From NCBI RefSeq assembly GCF_020080835.1, contig NC_058161.1, positions 11,163,297 through 11,227,296 of the forward strand: a stretch of 64,000 nt of DNA, given 5' to 3'. The notes below the pieces were generated by a model. The model was given only the letters and a program-made list of their open reading frames with translations. It ran no database searches and had not been told where the DNA came from. Each line of letters starts with the position of its first letter. Position 1 is the first letter of the stretch. A program made the position numbers and the translations under genes. Source of the DNA: Cotesia glomerata (Eukaryota > Arthropoda > Insecta > Hymenoptera > Braconidae). Shown piece by piece: positions 46,394 through 58,560 of this stretch.

Positions 46394-47579
46394 ATATCTT
46401 CTCTCTCTTCAGTACCTCTAAGAATTTACCTCCAGTGAATTCCGTGCCCTAGTCTGATCGTAGATAACACGCTTTTTCATCTTTACCTAATAAGTTCTGA
46501 GTTGATACCAGGAACTTCTCTAATGTGTCGCCGGATTCCTCTTTTGATTTTACAGAGTATGCTCTTGCAAGTCTCGAAAAGTCATCTATGTATACAATGA
46601 TGAATCTCTTTTGTCCAGGGTACGACGATGGTTTTATTGGTCCCATTGTATCCGTGTGGATTCTCTGAAGTTGTTTCTCTGTTCTAGCTCTTGTCTCTTT
46701 AAATGGCAATTTTTGCATTTTTGCCATGGTGCATATTTCACAATCTTTGATTGTTTGATCAAATTTTACTTTCTCCAATTTTTTATTAATACTCTGAAGC
46801 TTTTTTAAGTAATTTATTGACGCATGTCCCAGTCTGACGTGCCATAACATGGCCTCGTTGATCCTCTCAGATTCACGTTTATCTTTCTCTAATATATTTG
46901 TTGAAATCATTTCTTCTATATTTTGTATGGAATCGATGTTGTCAACCTTGACTGTTTCTCTTGTTACTAAGCTGGAGTCCCAGTTCTCTATGTTTTCTGT
47001 TTTACTCTCTGTGTCTGGCTCCTTTGACTCTGAATTTTTTAAATCTTCTTCTCTAAATGATGACGTGATGCTCTCTTTCTCCCTCCCAATCGCAGAATCT
47101 TTCAGTTTCCTTTCATTCTCTACTCCCTCCCACTCTAATAATTTTTTGTCTTGAATGATTCTTTGCGATTGCTCTTTAATCTCGTCATCTTTCATCATTA
47201 TAGCTCTGCAGCAGTAAACATCATACTCTATATCTTCGTCTGACTCTTTATTTAAATAATTTTTAACTCTAAAATTCAAAACCCAGTTTGGTTTTTCATA
47301 TTCTCCCTCTAACACTATTTTATTAGTGTTTTTCTCTATTACCTCTAAATTTTTATCATTTAAGTATATACTGAATCCTGCGTCAGCTAATTTTCTTAGT
47401 GACAGTAAATTCTCAGATACGTCTTTTGTGCTTATTACATTTGTTAATTTAAATATATTATTCTCATCGCCGTCTCTATAGAGCAACAGATCGCCTTTTC
47501 CATCTATTACAATGTTGGCAGAGTCATTTTTGTTCGCACTCTTAATTACTTTATCTTTACATTTTTTAAAGTTACTCAA
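46394..47579 (-). pseudogene. Copia protease-integrase N-terminal part
   Basis: The minus-strand frame starts in the protease region after a frameshift (the DxGATDH-type active-site segment is split between this frame and the gag frame, near 47600-47615). It continues through the ENLLSLRKLADAG region to the zinc-binding pre-integrase: LWHVRLGHASINYLKKL then CEICTMAKM. The integrase core begins with IHTDTMGP (catalytic Asp) and YIDDFSRLARAYSV. A TAG replaces a codon in the segment just before the second catalytic Asp context, at 46449-46451. After that the frame reads on to the CCCGAG end of the inserted element at 46393. Confidence 0.85.
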
Positions 47580-47593
47580 AAATAGGCTGTCGT

Positions 47594-49285
47594 TTATGAC
47601 GTGATCTGTAGCCCCAAGTCGGCTATGAAAGTAATATATTTCTCGTTTTGACTCTTATCTCCATCATCTTCCTCATCCCCTTTTATTCTCCTAAGGCTTT
47701 CCTTTCCGTGTTGATCTCTATTGTTGTTAGCGCTCTTATAATTATTGTAATTACTCTTAGTGTTTTTGGTACTCTTATTATTTTTATTACTCTTAACCCC
47801 TTTCTGTTCATTTTTCTCTAGCCCTCTACCTCTATACTGATTTTTATTATATTCAGTTTTATCATGCTTTTTAAAATCTTTACCTCTAAAAGTATTACTT
47901 TCGCATTTCCTGAAACGATCAGGATACTTCTCGTGGTCACTGGCTTTGTGGTCCGTCATTTTCTTGCACTTGTAGCAATCCCACATGCCCTTTTCTTTCC
48001 AAGGGCACTGTTGTTCCCAGTGTCCAAGTCCCGAACATCTATGACACCTGTATTCTCTGCCTCGGCTCCCTGAGTTGACTCTGTTTGCTTTGATGTTTGG
48101 GTCATCTTGCTCGTTCTTCCTCTCGGCTTCCAGCTGTGAAATAAACGATTTAATTTCTTCTAATGTCATTTCTTTTGAATTTGTTCTCTTAATCAAATCC
48201 GCATCTCTTAATTGTGGGATTACTGGAGTCACTGCTTGGTAAAAGTCTCGTACTCTCTAATTATCGCGTCAAATCTCTCACAAAACTCATTTTTGTTCAT
48301 TTTTAACGCGTACAATTTTTTACGAACTGACGTCGCTGTGACATTAGATTCATCTCGTCTTTGCCCAATCAATTTTTTCAAAATTTCTTTGGGCTCGGTG
48401 ATATTCAAAATTCTCTTGTGGTAGTACTCGTCAATGTGGTTTATTATTATGTCTCTAACAAGGATTTTTCTCTTTTCTATTACTATTTCTGATAAATTTT
48501 TGTTACTCGACGCGTTTGACTCTAATACTTCTAATAAATCGTGACTCATTAACTCGGATTTTAAATAATCGTACCAGATATCAAAATTGACTTTTTGCGT
48601 CAATTTATAATCTTTCTTAATATTAATTTTCGCGCTTAACTCTTTCTCCTCTATGCTTTTTCTCATTGACTCTAACTCTTTATTAACTCTACTTTCTTGA
48701 CCTTCATCAAATTTCGCCTTTTTACCATTTTCATTTTCCATTTCCGCATTTTCAAGTGGTCTCTTTTGGCTAGAATGAACAGAAATTGGTGTTACCTCAG
48801 ATTTTTTAGCTCGATCTCTCTTTGTCTCTAACTCTTTATCCGTGAAGTTGCACAGCATTTGTACCATCTTCATACTCTCCTTCATCAGGTCGTTCAGCTT
48901 GTCGGTGGTTCTCTCCATTGCTGTAGCACATGCCAACATGGCATTAGTTTGCTTGTTCACCATTGCAAGGTGATTTGCAAAGCCCTCTTTTATCAACGGT
49001 TCCACTGCAACGTTTCCGATGATTTTGGGCTTGGCTCCCACAGTAGGCTTCTCCTCATCCTCTGTCTTGTTCTCAACTCCATCCTCGTGGATGACCACCC
49101 GTCATTTTTCATATCTGATCAGACCTGAAGACTCATGCCTGTTCATATCTGATCAGATCTGATCATTTTTTCCCGGGTTGACATAATTTACTCATCTTGT
49201 AAAAGTAGCAAATGGCCTGTATTTCATCTGTCTCTTGTTCCTCGTCATAAATCTCTTTGAGGTTATCTTTAATTTTCTCCTCCAT
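47594..49285 (-). pseudogene. Copia gag
   Basis: Gag forms the particle that packages element RNA. The ATG at 49283-49285 opens a frame of about 40 codons that ends where a short CCCGGG-bounded insert sits (49104-49184). The frame resumes at 49098 without an ATG and runs to 48229. A frame change near 48230 leads to the 3' part with EMTLEEIKSFISQLEAE and a CHRCSGLGHWEQQCP zinc knuckle (Cx2Cx4Hx4C), a CYKC motif and a Lys/Asn-rich tail. An unusual abundance of CTCTAA-type words on the plus strand runs through the whole element. Confidence 0.8.
49104..49184. repeat. TGATCAG-type insert in gag
   Basis: About 80 bases made of TCATTTTTCATATCTGATCAG-like words, bounded by CCCG on the left and CCCGGG on the right. 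The right end TGATCATTTTTTCCCGGG is identical to the end of the array at 1320-1734. Gag frames lie on both sides. Confidence 0.7.
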
Positions 49286-50019
49286 CTTATTTCAGGCTTT
49301 TGAATCAAATAAAAATTTTATTTATTCTATAGATTATTTTACTTAATTTTCTATAGTTTTATATTTTACTCTATTCTCTTTAAAATGTCTTTTACTCTAA
49401 CACCTGACACTTATTTGTTATTTGTTTCGTGCTTCTGAATCATAGTATCTGTACAACAGCTTACTTTGATCCGAAACTGGACTGAGAGTCTCCACGCAGA
49501 AGAAAATAATTAGGAAGAAAAATATTTTCTTGGCTTAAGTGAATCTTTTTTTCTGTGGAGTATTTGAATTTAATCTCGAATTGATCCCAAATTAATCTGG
49601 AATAAGTCCGCTAAAAAAACTTCGGATTCACTCTATACGCGAATCGTTTAATTATAATTACTTTACTCCAAAACTCCGAGTAATGGGATTAAATTTTAAT
49701 TTGGATTAAGATTTACTCCGAATTCATCCCGATTTTTTAGAATGTATTTTTAATCTCGTAAAATTAAATTTTTTTAAATATAAAGTTATGTAAAATTTGA
49801 TAAATCTAAATTTTGTAGTTTTTATTTAACAATGTTGGATGAATTTTTTTCCTAATTATTTTCTATACTTAACGGCTAATTTTTATTTTTATTTCTAATT
49901 AATTTACAATGAATATATGCTAAGAATATAAGCTCACCAGATCTTTGGGTGATTGATTTTTTATATAAATAAACGATTGTCTAAATTTAAAGATTATTTA
50001 TTCATGTATCTACTCTCAG
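49286..50019. other. Copia leader and flank
   Basis: The first 150 bases should be the untranslated leader of the Copia element. Beyond about 49460 no LTR match to the 41-kb end was found. The segment 49600-49740 repeats GGATTAA/ACTCCGAATT words. No gene. Confidence 0.45.
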
Positions 50020-50480
50020 GTTGGGTTATTCCAATTGGATCCTACTACGAGCCCAGTTAGGAAAACTCATCGATGCCTTATTTACATTACGTTGGGAAAA
50101 TCCTCTTCGGTCCCACACCGATCCCACTTAGGAAAACTTAGCAATTTTATTTTTATTTTTCGTTGGGTTATCCCTCTTAGATCCCACACAGTTCCCACTG
50201 GGGAAAATTTAGAAATTTTATTTTTTTTTCCGTTGGGTTATCCCTCTTAGGTCCCACACAGGACCCTATTGGGAAAAACTGAATAAAAATTTTTAATTTT
50301 ACGTTGGGATTTCCCATTTAGGTCCCACACAGGGCCCTATTGGGAAAAACTGAATAAAAATTTTTATTTTTACGTTGGAATTGCCCAATTGGGGGCGAAT
50401 TAGGCCCTTATAGGGATTTCCCAATTGGGCGTGGCTCTTCGGGACCCAATCAGGTCCAGATGTATACGCTGGGTAATCCC
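50020..50480 (+). repeat. Tandem array of about 65-bp units
   Basis: About five to six units with CGTTGGGTTATCCCTCTTAG, TCCCACACAG and CCCTATTGGGAAAA. The first units are more divergent and the middle ones nearly identical. The GGGAAA/TTTCCC words are self-complementary. No gene. An open frame through it is repeat-encoded. Confidence 0.8.
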
Positions 50481-50849
50481 AAAGTAGTTTCTAGTCGGGA
50501 TAATTATTGACTTGCTTGGACCGGTAAAATGTATATTTTAAAAGTATAATTTTTACTGTTTGAAATGTTCAATTCTCCCAGAGTGAGACCCCCTTCTCTT
50601 TCATCTGAGTTCCCCTTCTCCTCATAATATCGACTATATATTGAAATGGCAATTTTTACTGTTTGAAACTGTAATTTTCTAAGATGAAAGAGTCGTTATT
50701 TACAATAGTGACAGTTACTAATCACTTATTTTGGATATTAAATTATAAATTGTGGCTTTTATACTTTCTACATTAAGTTCTGTAATATTTATATTTTTGC
50801 CACCTCGATGTCCGCTTTACTGTTTGAAACTATAAAAATTAACCGGAAT

Positions 50850-51590
50850 CCGAGTGAATATTACAGTTTACTTTTTTCCGTGTATAAAACACAAGCCACC
50901 AGGTACAGCCTTCGATTAAGCGGCGACAGCCATCCTAGTTCTACACGTGGCTCATTGATGTGCGAGCCAAGACGCTTTCTCAAGACAAATCTGGCGAAGT
51001 TACTTAATGCAACGGCTAGTTTCTTCTCAAGACCCAAATTTAAGCCTGTGAGCACTTCCACGCAGTAATCAAAGATAGGCAACACTAGGCTAGTAACCAA
51101 AACAGGACCCCGCATAACTCCATGATTCGTTAAGCTACTCACAAACTTAATCTTCTCACCACCCGGCGTAAGATTCGGGGTAGTGTCGAAATCTGAATCT
51201 AGTGAACGTCTTCGTTTAGTCGTTTAGTTGCGTTAGCTAGGTCGCTCATCCTGTATTTAAAATAGATAGCTCCATCATTAGTATAAAACAAGTGAATACA
51301 GTGACGCAGAAAGGGTCATTTACAAATAAAGAGAACCACAGAGCCACAGAGGATCCAGAACGCTACCTTGAGATACTCCAACGAAATACTCCTGTCATGA
51401 AGAAAAGTTCTCACCATGGTAAGAGATGCGCATCTCTTATCGCGTATTTTCGCTCCGAGAGGTTCGAGTGAATCCAGCGAATTACCTCTATTGAGAAACT
51501 CTATTGATAAAGCTTGCATAATAGTAACAAGTGATTCACTGAATCAAAAACTTTAGTTAAGTTCAAGAAAACTACCATAATGTTACCACT
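50850..51590 (-). pseudogene. LINE reverse-transcriptase fragment
   Basis: On the minus strand RT motifs are spread over several frames: VVFLNLTKVFDSVNH (51570-51530), then a broken palm region with ELFFMTGV and a LFVND remnant (51420-51310). In one frame at 51142-50861 there is LVTSLVLPIFDYCVEV and RLGSHINEPRVELGWLSP, the thumb/post-RT region. The YxDD part is not preserved. The order fits a CR1/Jockey-like ORF2. Multiple stops make it a relic. Confidence 0.72.
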
Positions 51591-54371
51591 CGTCTAGTCC
51601 TAGTCGCAGCTAGTTCAAAACAATTGAATATCTTACCGAAATGTATGACGTATATTTGTAATTACACAAAATACCATGCCATGGTAATATGTGATTAGAA
51701 TTCAGATAGCCGGTGTAAAATTAATTTCCAAAATATTTGATGTAACAAAGATGCCTAGACTACGATACTTCGAAAAAAATTATTGTATTCAATTCACACT
51801 TAGTTCATAAATATAAATAATCTTTAGACATCCTACTCATAAAAAAATACATGATAGAATCTTATTTTATTATATAAGCTCATGTTATCTTTTTCTATAG
51901 AGTAAAATACTTTTGTGAGTGCTGTACATATAAAAGTATCATTGAATCAGTACGGAACCCCTAAAGAAAAATATGTAATAAGTATCACTTATAGGTAGCC
52001 CTAATCTTTACTTTCTCATCTCTACTTTCACACTCCGTATATGTTCTTCTTTGTTACTTTTCTAAAGAGCTCATCTATTCGAAACTTTGTCATGATCTAT
52101 ACTAAGCGTTTGAGACCAAAAAAATCTTTTGTTGCTTACGCGCTTAAGTAAATTGATATCTATATTTATCTATTTATCTTCTTACTTTTTATACTCATCT
52201 AAGTTTGTTTTTCTTTACACTACAGCTTAACTGCATGCTATACGATTTCGATAAACTATTTAATGTTTTTAGTTACCCAAAAACCTTATAATCTTATTTT
52301 ATTTTACTAGTGACTACTTGAATTGATATTTGGTTACTTAGCAACGCAAAAAAATATGCCCAACTGGAATACAGGTTATAGTTACATGTTATACACGAAA
52401 ATAAAGGGGCACATGTTGAAAAAATTTCAAACTCCGAAATAATTTTAACAGCTATAAGAAAAAAATTGATCTTTAATTCAAAAAATATCTAAGATGTTTA
52501 ATTAATGTCTGGGCTGAAGTGAAAGATTTTTGCATCACTACACGGAGATAATTTTATATTAACGCTAACGATAGTTGTTTTGTAAATTTTACTATTTTTG
52601 ATGATAATTAATTTTATAAAAGTTAAAAATGTAAATATAACAGTTTGAATATTATAGTCAGTACAATCATAAGACAATAATTCTACCAATAGAACGATCA
52701 TAAATACAGTTTCCTATCGAGATAGTTAGGTTTACCATCAAAAGTAGTTAAAGTAACCACAATCGTATTCCGATAAAAAAACATGTGAATCCATCAACCT
52801 TATATGCGTACATACTCATATAGCAATCTTTTTTAAGGCTTGAGCAAGTTTGCTCTCGATTTCGATAGTTGTTAGTGTCTTTTTTTACATATGGGGTTTG
52901 CTCCAGATACTTGTAGCAAATTCAATTGACATGTTTTGAACAAGTCTTGTACAAGAACCTTGGGCCAGATTATAGTTCAAGATTTGTGTAAGAAAATCTG
53001 AAGATGTTTATCGATAAACTAATTATGACACCTAAATCTTGCTCAAGCACGTGTTTTCTGGGTAGTTGCAATTTGATTCAAGCCTTGTTCAAGTCTGACT
53101 CAAGATTCGTGATGAAGTATCTGCATAAAGATTTTTAAAATTTTTGGACAAGAAATTTACAGGAGCTCATTTTTTAAGAATCGTCGAAGAATCGCTGCAG
53201 ATACTTGATCAAGATTCTTAAGCCAAACTGCGGCCAGAATCCGTCCAGAAAAAATGGCCCGAAATGGTGGAACCCCCCACTATCACTTTTTAAGACTGTT
53301 GCAAAGGCAAAAGTTCTCATTCTTATTTCAGTACAAGAAGTTTATTGTTTAAATAATGCTCTAACTAATTATTTAAATAACAATTTTATTAACATGATAA
53401 ATAATGGAAGGATTCGAAACAAGCACAGTTTATTTAAATAATCATATTCTCAAGATAACCAAATGATAATAAAAAAAATACTACGAGAGAAAAATGTGAT
53501 TTTTTCAGCTGAAAAAGAAAAGAGTTAAAAATTTCCAACAATTTAAATTCTTTTAATAAGAATGCTCTGTTTTCCCAAAAGTAATCGTTTCGCTCAATGT
53601 ATTTTATTTATATAAATTTTCCGATTTATTTTCGTACATATGAAATTTTACTCGAAGTCCGGGATCAATACTTCATGTTTCGACTGTAACTATATGCATG
53701 GAAAAAAGAGAACTGGAAAAATTGAATTTGTATCTAGGATATTTATTACAGTTTCAAACACAACTCAAATATCTTTAGTGTAAAACTATGAAAATTATAT
53801 TATTTCTCAGACATAGCATATAGTTTCACTTAAATACCTTTTCCAGTATATAATAGTAAACAGGTTTTCAACCTTGAAATTTCGTTTTCACATTTAATAT
53901 CTCACACTATAATTTTTCGTATAAATTCTTTATATTTCGATAGCTAAGACAATGAGGTATTTTGTGGAAACAATAAATATATAAGTTTACAACTCATAAT
54001 ACTGGAACTGTTCGAATTTTCACACAAAATATATCATTTTTTTTACTGCTACACAAAACTTGAACACAATTAATTTGTTACTTCCTTTTTTTTTTTTTTT
54101 TTTTTTTTTCAACTTGAAGCTAAAGAATACAAAACAAATATTTCTATTAAGTACATTTTTTTCTTCAGTTAATAAAATGGTATTAGTGTGGAGGTTATAC
54201 GAAGTTTAATCCCCACAGCAATACATATTTTGACGGTAGCAAAACTTGGTTTCATCGTCAGCAAAATACCAATATTAAAATAAAATAAACTTAACAGGCG
54301 AGATCATCTTTTTCTCGCTTTGCTCTCACGGAGTTCAACGGAACTATCTCTGTCGCACTCCCAACAGCAGA
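51591..54371. other. Gene-free region
   Basis: No protein family is recognised. The segment 52840-53230 has repeated CTTGCTCAAGC, TCAAGATT and TTCAAG words and is probably a decayed transposon. A T homopolymer of about 26 lies near 54084-54109. The rest is AT-rich. Confidence 0.5.
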
Positions 54372-54522
54372 GCAATTGCAGTTTCGATTGGTTTCACGAA
54401 ACGAATGAAATTTTTGAAAAAAACGCTTTGTGGTGAAATAGTTTATTAAATTATCTATTATCTCTAAAAACGTTTTTTCAAAATTTCCATTCGTTTCGCT
54501 AAGCCGATTGAAACTGCAATCA
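54372..54522. repeat. Short foldback
   Basis: GCAATTGCAGTTTCGATTGG and CACGAAACGAATGAAA with GAAAAAAACG on the left are complementary to CGTTTTTTC, TTTCCATTCGTTTCG and GATTGAAACTGCAA on the right. Arms about 53 bases, loop about 45 bases. Confidence 0.75.
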
Positions 54523-54533
54523 CTGGTCTCGGC

Positions 54534-55679
54534 TGTTAAGGTATTACCCTCGCGACTTCCGTCGTCAAAAGTTTATGCTAGAGTGTATGGTACACATACT
54601 GGATAGTCAATATTGACAAGCCTAAAACTTTTTGCTGTTTATGTACTTATTTCAGCCAATCACGAACGAGAAACTGATCGTTTGAAAAGTCTGGCAACAC
54701 TGCGTGAGCGTTGAGACATTTTATAGTGGTTATACTGTAGTGTTTTGGACTAACTGTAGACTAACCTCTGTTTTGACACATGCGTTTATTTATTTATTTA
54801 CATACATTTATTCAGAAATATAATTACAATGTCTGAAAAATTGACTTATAAAGGACGATTCATAAAAAAAGTCCTTGAAAAACAACAGAAATTTCTAGCA
54901 AATATGAAAATAACTATGCAAATAACAAGAAAAAAATAATTGACAATAATGTTTTGTTTTTTCAGAAAAATCAGTAACTAATTTTTTTATGTTGATGTAT
55001 TAACTAATTTTAAATTTTAGTATTTTTTTTATTTTTTCATCTGACTATTATTTTTATAACTTATGAAAGATTAATAAATATTATTATATTAAAATTGATA
55101 ACTTTTTGAATTTTTATAAATGTAGAAAAATACTTATTTTCATAAAATAATCATTGTTACTTTTTTTTTTAAATAAATAAAATTAATAACTATAATGTTA
55201 CACTTAAAGTAAATTAAACTTTTCAAATTTTTCAGCGCATGCGCGTCTCATATTTTTTTCGCGGCTCACAAAACTTACGTTGTTGCCACAGTTTTATTAA
55301 CGTATCCCCTCCTCGGCTAAAGTCTGGTAAATTTTTCATTACTTATTAATAAATATCTCTGAAACTGTGTGGTAATTATCAATGAATTTTTTTTTTTTAA
55401 ATTGCTTAGTTGTTAGTTAACGTTACTCTAGTTTTTTAAAAAGATCCTAAGAAAAGTTTCTGAGATATAAAAATTTTTGTAGGTAAGCTTTTCGATATCC
55501 CGTATACCGTAATGTATAAGAGCGTTCAAAACTCAAACTTTAAAATTAAATATCTCGGAAACTAGACGGTCAAAAATTGTCAAATTGCGTCAATCGATGC
55601 AGAATTATATAAATATTAACCTGCCAAAGTTTAAAAAAAATCCTAAGAAAACGACTCTGGCGAGGGTAATACCTTAACA
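54534..55679. mobile_element. 1.15-kb TIR element
   Basis: Terminal inverted repeats TGTTAAGGTATTACCCTCGC at both ends, 20 bases. The interior is AT-rich with short GC-richer parts (about 55235-55330) and no transposase. No target duplication was resolved. It abuts the foldback at 54372-54522. Confidence 0.8.
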
Positions 55680-55924
55680 TCGCTTTTGTTGAAACGGATG
55701 TATGTCTTTACAATTACGGTCTATAGTTTCTTTTTTTATCAATAAACTATCAAAATTCCAGATATTGATTTTTAATTTAATTCCAGATATTAATTTAATA
55801 TTTAAAAATTCGTAAACAATAGCTGCTATTTACATAACAATAAACAACACAGTGTAAAAATGAAAAAAATGATAGCGCTACTATTACTTTTGTTATGTTA
55901 TTAATAGCATGGATTATTAGTCCT

Positions 55925-55963
55925 AGGATTGAACTTGGAATTTTTGTGGGGATTGAACCAATT
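55925..55963 (-). other. tRNA-like fragment
   Basis: Minus strand GGTTCAATCCCCACAA matches a B-box and T-loop. The upstream part is too degraded for a cloverleaf. Confidence 0.3.
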
Positions 55964-55966
55964 TCT

Positions 55967-55996
55967 TTACAGTAAAAATACGTATTTTTACTGTAA
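55967..55996. repeat. 30-bp perfect palindrome
   Basis: TTACAGTAAAAATA-CG-TATTTTTACTGTAA is its own reverse complement over all 30 bases. It could be a joined pair of CAGTAAAAAT-type element ends, since ACAGTAAAAAT also begins the segments at 349 and about 990. Confidence 0.9.
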
Positions 55997-56082
55997 GAAT
56001 ACTCGCTCAATAATACTTTGTATTCTGGAAGGAAAAATACGTTTCAGCGTAAACTGTGCTCCAATAATTAAGAAATGATTAA

Positions 56083-56288
56083 CCCGAGTCGAAATTTCAG
56101 GTCTGTTTTAATCGTATTTTTTGGCAAGTCTGTTTCGGAAAATTTTTACGATTAAAACAGACCTGAAACTCTTGGTTACTCTATAGGCGCAGGTCTGTTT
56201 TTATCGTAATCATGAGTGTTTTGTCCCATTCTGACGCAGTTACGATCAAACCAGGCCCGAAATAATAATAATGTAAAATATAATAATA

Positions 56289-56333
<45 letters not shown>

Positions 56334-56359
56334 TATTTAAAAATACCTAGCGACTCGGG
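56083..56359. repeat. CCCGAGTCG-ended repeat with hairpin
   Basis: Starts CCCGAGTCGAAATTTCAGG and ends CGACTCGGG. The beginning equals that of the 2.34-kb element at 44054. TTTCAGGTCTGTTTTAATCG (56095-56114) pairs with its complement at about 56149-56168. An AAT microsatellite fills 56263-56335. The right end runs into TTCGAATCCCAC, which is B-box-like, so the right border is uncertain. Confidence 0.55.
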
Positions 56360-56437
56360 TTCGAATCCCACTGTGGTCATATATTTTTTTTTTTATAATT
56401 TTTCATTTAAATAGCATAACATTATTCATAATTGCTA

Positions 56438-56492
56438 ATAATAATAATAATAGTAATAATAATTATTATTATTATTATTATTATTATTATCA
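56438..56492. repeat. AAT/ATT microsatellite, inverted
   Basis: A run of AAT triplets turns into ATT triplets, forming a self-complementary microsatellite. Confidence 0.8.
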
Positions 56493-57277
56493 GTTGTATT
56501 ATGTATTGATCATAATTATATAATGCTTCATTAAAATTAATATTGATAAATACATAATATAAAAAAAAATAATCATGTTATTTGTGATTCAAAATCAGGA
56601 TTAAGAAGCAAAATTTTTATTTTTTTTTTACTCCGGATTGTAGATGGAGGTAGAATGTTATAGGTCCAAGGTCAGGAGAGGTGACTTTTATTCGCTTTAT
56701 AGAGATATAATCACGCTACACACTTAGGTTATATATTACACATACGCTTAACTTTTTAAATATTTTCGCCCTACCCGAGATTATCCGGAGACACGACAGT
56801 GTCTCGCGCCGAGTACATGTCCAACATATGGCGAGAGACACTGTGTCTCTATTCTCTAATCATATGTCAACATAACCTCCTCATATATTTAGCTCTATAT
56901 TTTTCTATTATTGCTAAGAGAATAACACTTTAGACCATTGTTAATAAGTTTCTTTTAACGAATTATGCATATATTATAAAAAATTATTGGGTTTTAACAA
57001 TTATTTAATATATCTCAAGTTTGAAAATTTTTGCTTGCGCCTGTTTTCGATTCTACGAGAGATTTTACAAATTTAGGGCGAATATTGTTATTTCGAAGTT
57101 GGCACTACTTATTAACCTGTTATTCTACCATCAGTAGTTAGTATACTAAATATACTAAACTTAGCGCTCATAAGTTAGTTGGTATTTAGTTTAGAATTTC
57201 GACATACGACAGTAGGTAAAGCCGCAAAACCATTACCACTGTATTTTAAAAATCTTAACTGTAGTGATAGTTTATAT
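56493..57277. other. No supported gene
   Basis: The segment 56640-56890 contains GAGACACGACAGTGTCTCGCG and GAGAGACACTGTGTCTC, two short hairpins that share GAGACAC words, in a GC-richer context. It may be the end of a retroelement. No reading frame is supported. Confidence 0.4.
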
Positions 57278-58077
57278 GTAAGGTAAAGGACCCAGTAGTT
57301 GAGCTAATAAAATATATATGGAAATATCAAAAGAATTGTAACATATTTTGTTTTGTTTAATATTCAAAATAATACTATCAATATATAATATGTTCATTTA
57401 AAAATGAGAAACATTTGTATTTAATTTTTTTAATTACATTTTTTATGAATGACAAAGCAAATTTTCAATTATAAATAAAAAAAACTCAATTCAAGACGTT
57501 CAATAATTTTCAACTACACAAATTTTTAGCTATAAAACTCATTAAATTTGCAGTAATAAATAAAAACCATAATGCTGATCACTCGTTTATAAACCTATTA
57601 GAGATGAGAGTGCTGTTAAAATTATACGGCCCCAGCTTGTTCAAGTTTTGGGTACCACTTTGAAAATCTGGAGGTATAGTTAGACGCTAAAATTTAATAT
57701 AAAAATCATAGCTTATGTCTTTGCAAAAAATACGTATTTTTTAGAAAAGTCTATTCATTAGGTGGTACAATGTTTTTTACTTAAAATGATGATATACCGG
57801 TTTTTTTTACTGATTGTTCGGTTTACGGTTTAGTATACGGTTAAGGTATACCTTTTTCATGAAAAAAAATAGCATCTATCGGCTAACTAAAATATAATTG
57901 TTCTGATATATAATTGAAAAAACTTACAGAAATGAATTATTGTATCATTGAATAATTATAACATGCGCATATTATTTATGATAAATATACGGATTTTGTA
58001 TTTCAACAATTCTAAAAGTCTGTTCAAGTACTAGTCCTATTTTTATGAGTGTTCAAGTACTGGGTACTTTACCTTAC
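57278..58077. mobile_element. 800-bp TIR element
   Basis: Ends GTAAGGTAAAGGACCCAGTA and the complement of GTAAGGTAAAGTACCCAGTA, inverted. It is AT-rich inside with degenerate TTCAAGTACT words before the right end. No transposase. The terminal word resembles that of the foldback at 30405-30546. Confidence 0.8.
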
Positions 58078-58327
58078 GATACAAATTATATTATCAATAG
58101 AAGCTATTAAAAAATTCAAAAACAATACAAAGATATCACATTGGTCAGTCACGCTAGTCATTCGAAGTAAAAGTATTGTAATAATTTCGTTTGTTACTAA
58201 ATTATTACAAAAATTCATGAATAAAAAATTATCTGAATTATTTAAGGGGTACATATTTGGAATTTAAAAATTTTGATAAAATATGTGATTATGTCACTTA
58301 ATATATTCTTGACAAAAAAAAGAGATA

Positions 58328-58560
58328 TCCTACAAAAAACAGTTTCACTGTAAACCGTCGCGCCGAGTACACGTTCAACTATTGTTACAAACTATAATGA
58401 TTTGATTTTTACAAAAAACTATTAAATCAAAAAAAAAAAAAAACCAAGTACAAAAAATTTTTTAGATTAAAAAAGCCCCAAAGACAGTAAATATTAAGGA
58501 AAAAAATTTAATGTACTTGGTGTGCATTATAATTCACACTACTAATATCAATATGAACAA
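58328..58560 (+). repeat. Partial copy of the 32.3-kb foldback family
   Basis: AAAACAGTTTCACTGTAAA, CGTCGCGCCGAGTACACGTTCA and, further right, TGTACTTGGTGTGCATT correspond to the left arm and centre of 32315-32806. The copy is diverged. Confidence 0.6.

Larger units (their letters stand above)
41576..49285 (-). mobile_element. Decayed Copia-type LTR retrotransposon
   Basis: The order on the minus strand is gag with a zinc knuckle, protease remnant, integrase, reverse transcriptase, RNase H. Integrase before RT is diagnostic of Ty1/Copia. The element is broken by stops, frameshifts, a 2.34-kb insertion in integrase and a short insertion in gag. The sequence GATTCAGAAGC near 49425-49440 (minus strand) is a possible primer-binding site for an initiator-tRNA type primer. 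LTRs were not identified by eye. Confidence 0.88.

Noticed and set aside
56263..56492. CRISPR-like or regulatory repeat array
   Set aside because: It is AAT/ATT microsatellite DNA; spacers of constant length are absent and the organism is eukaryotic.
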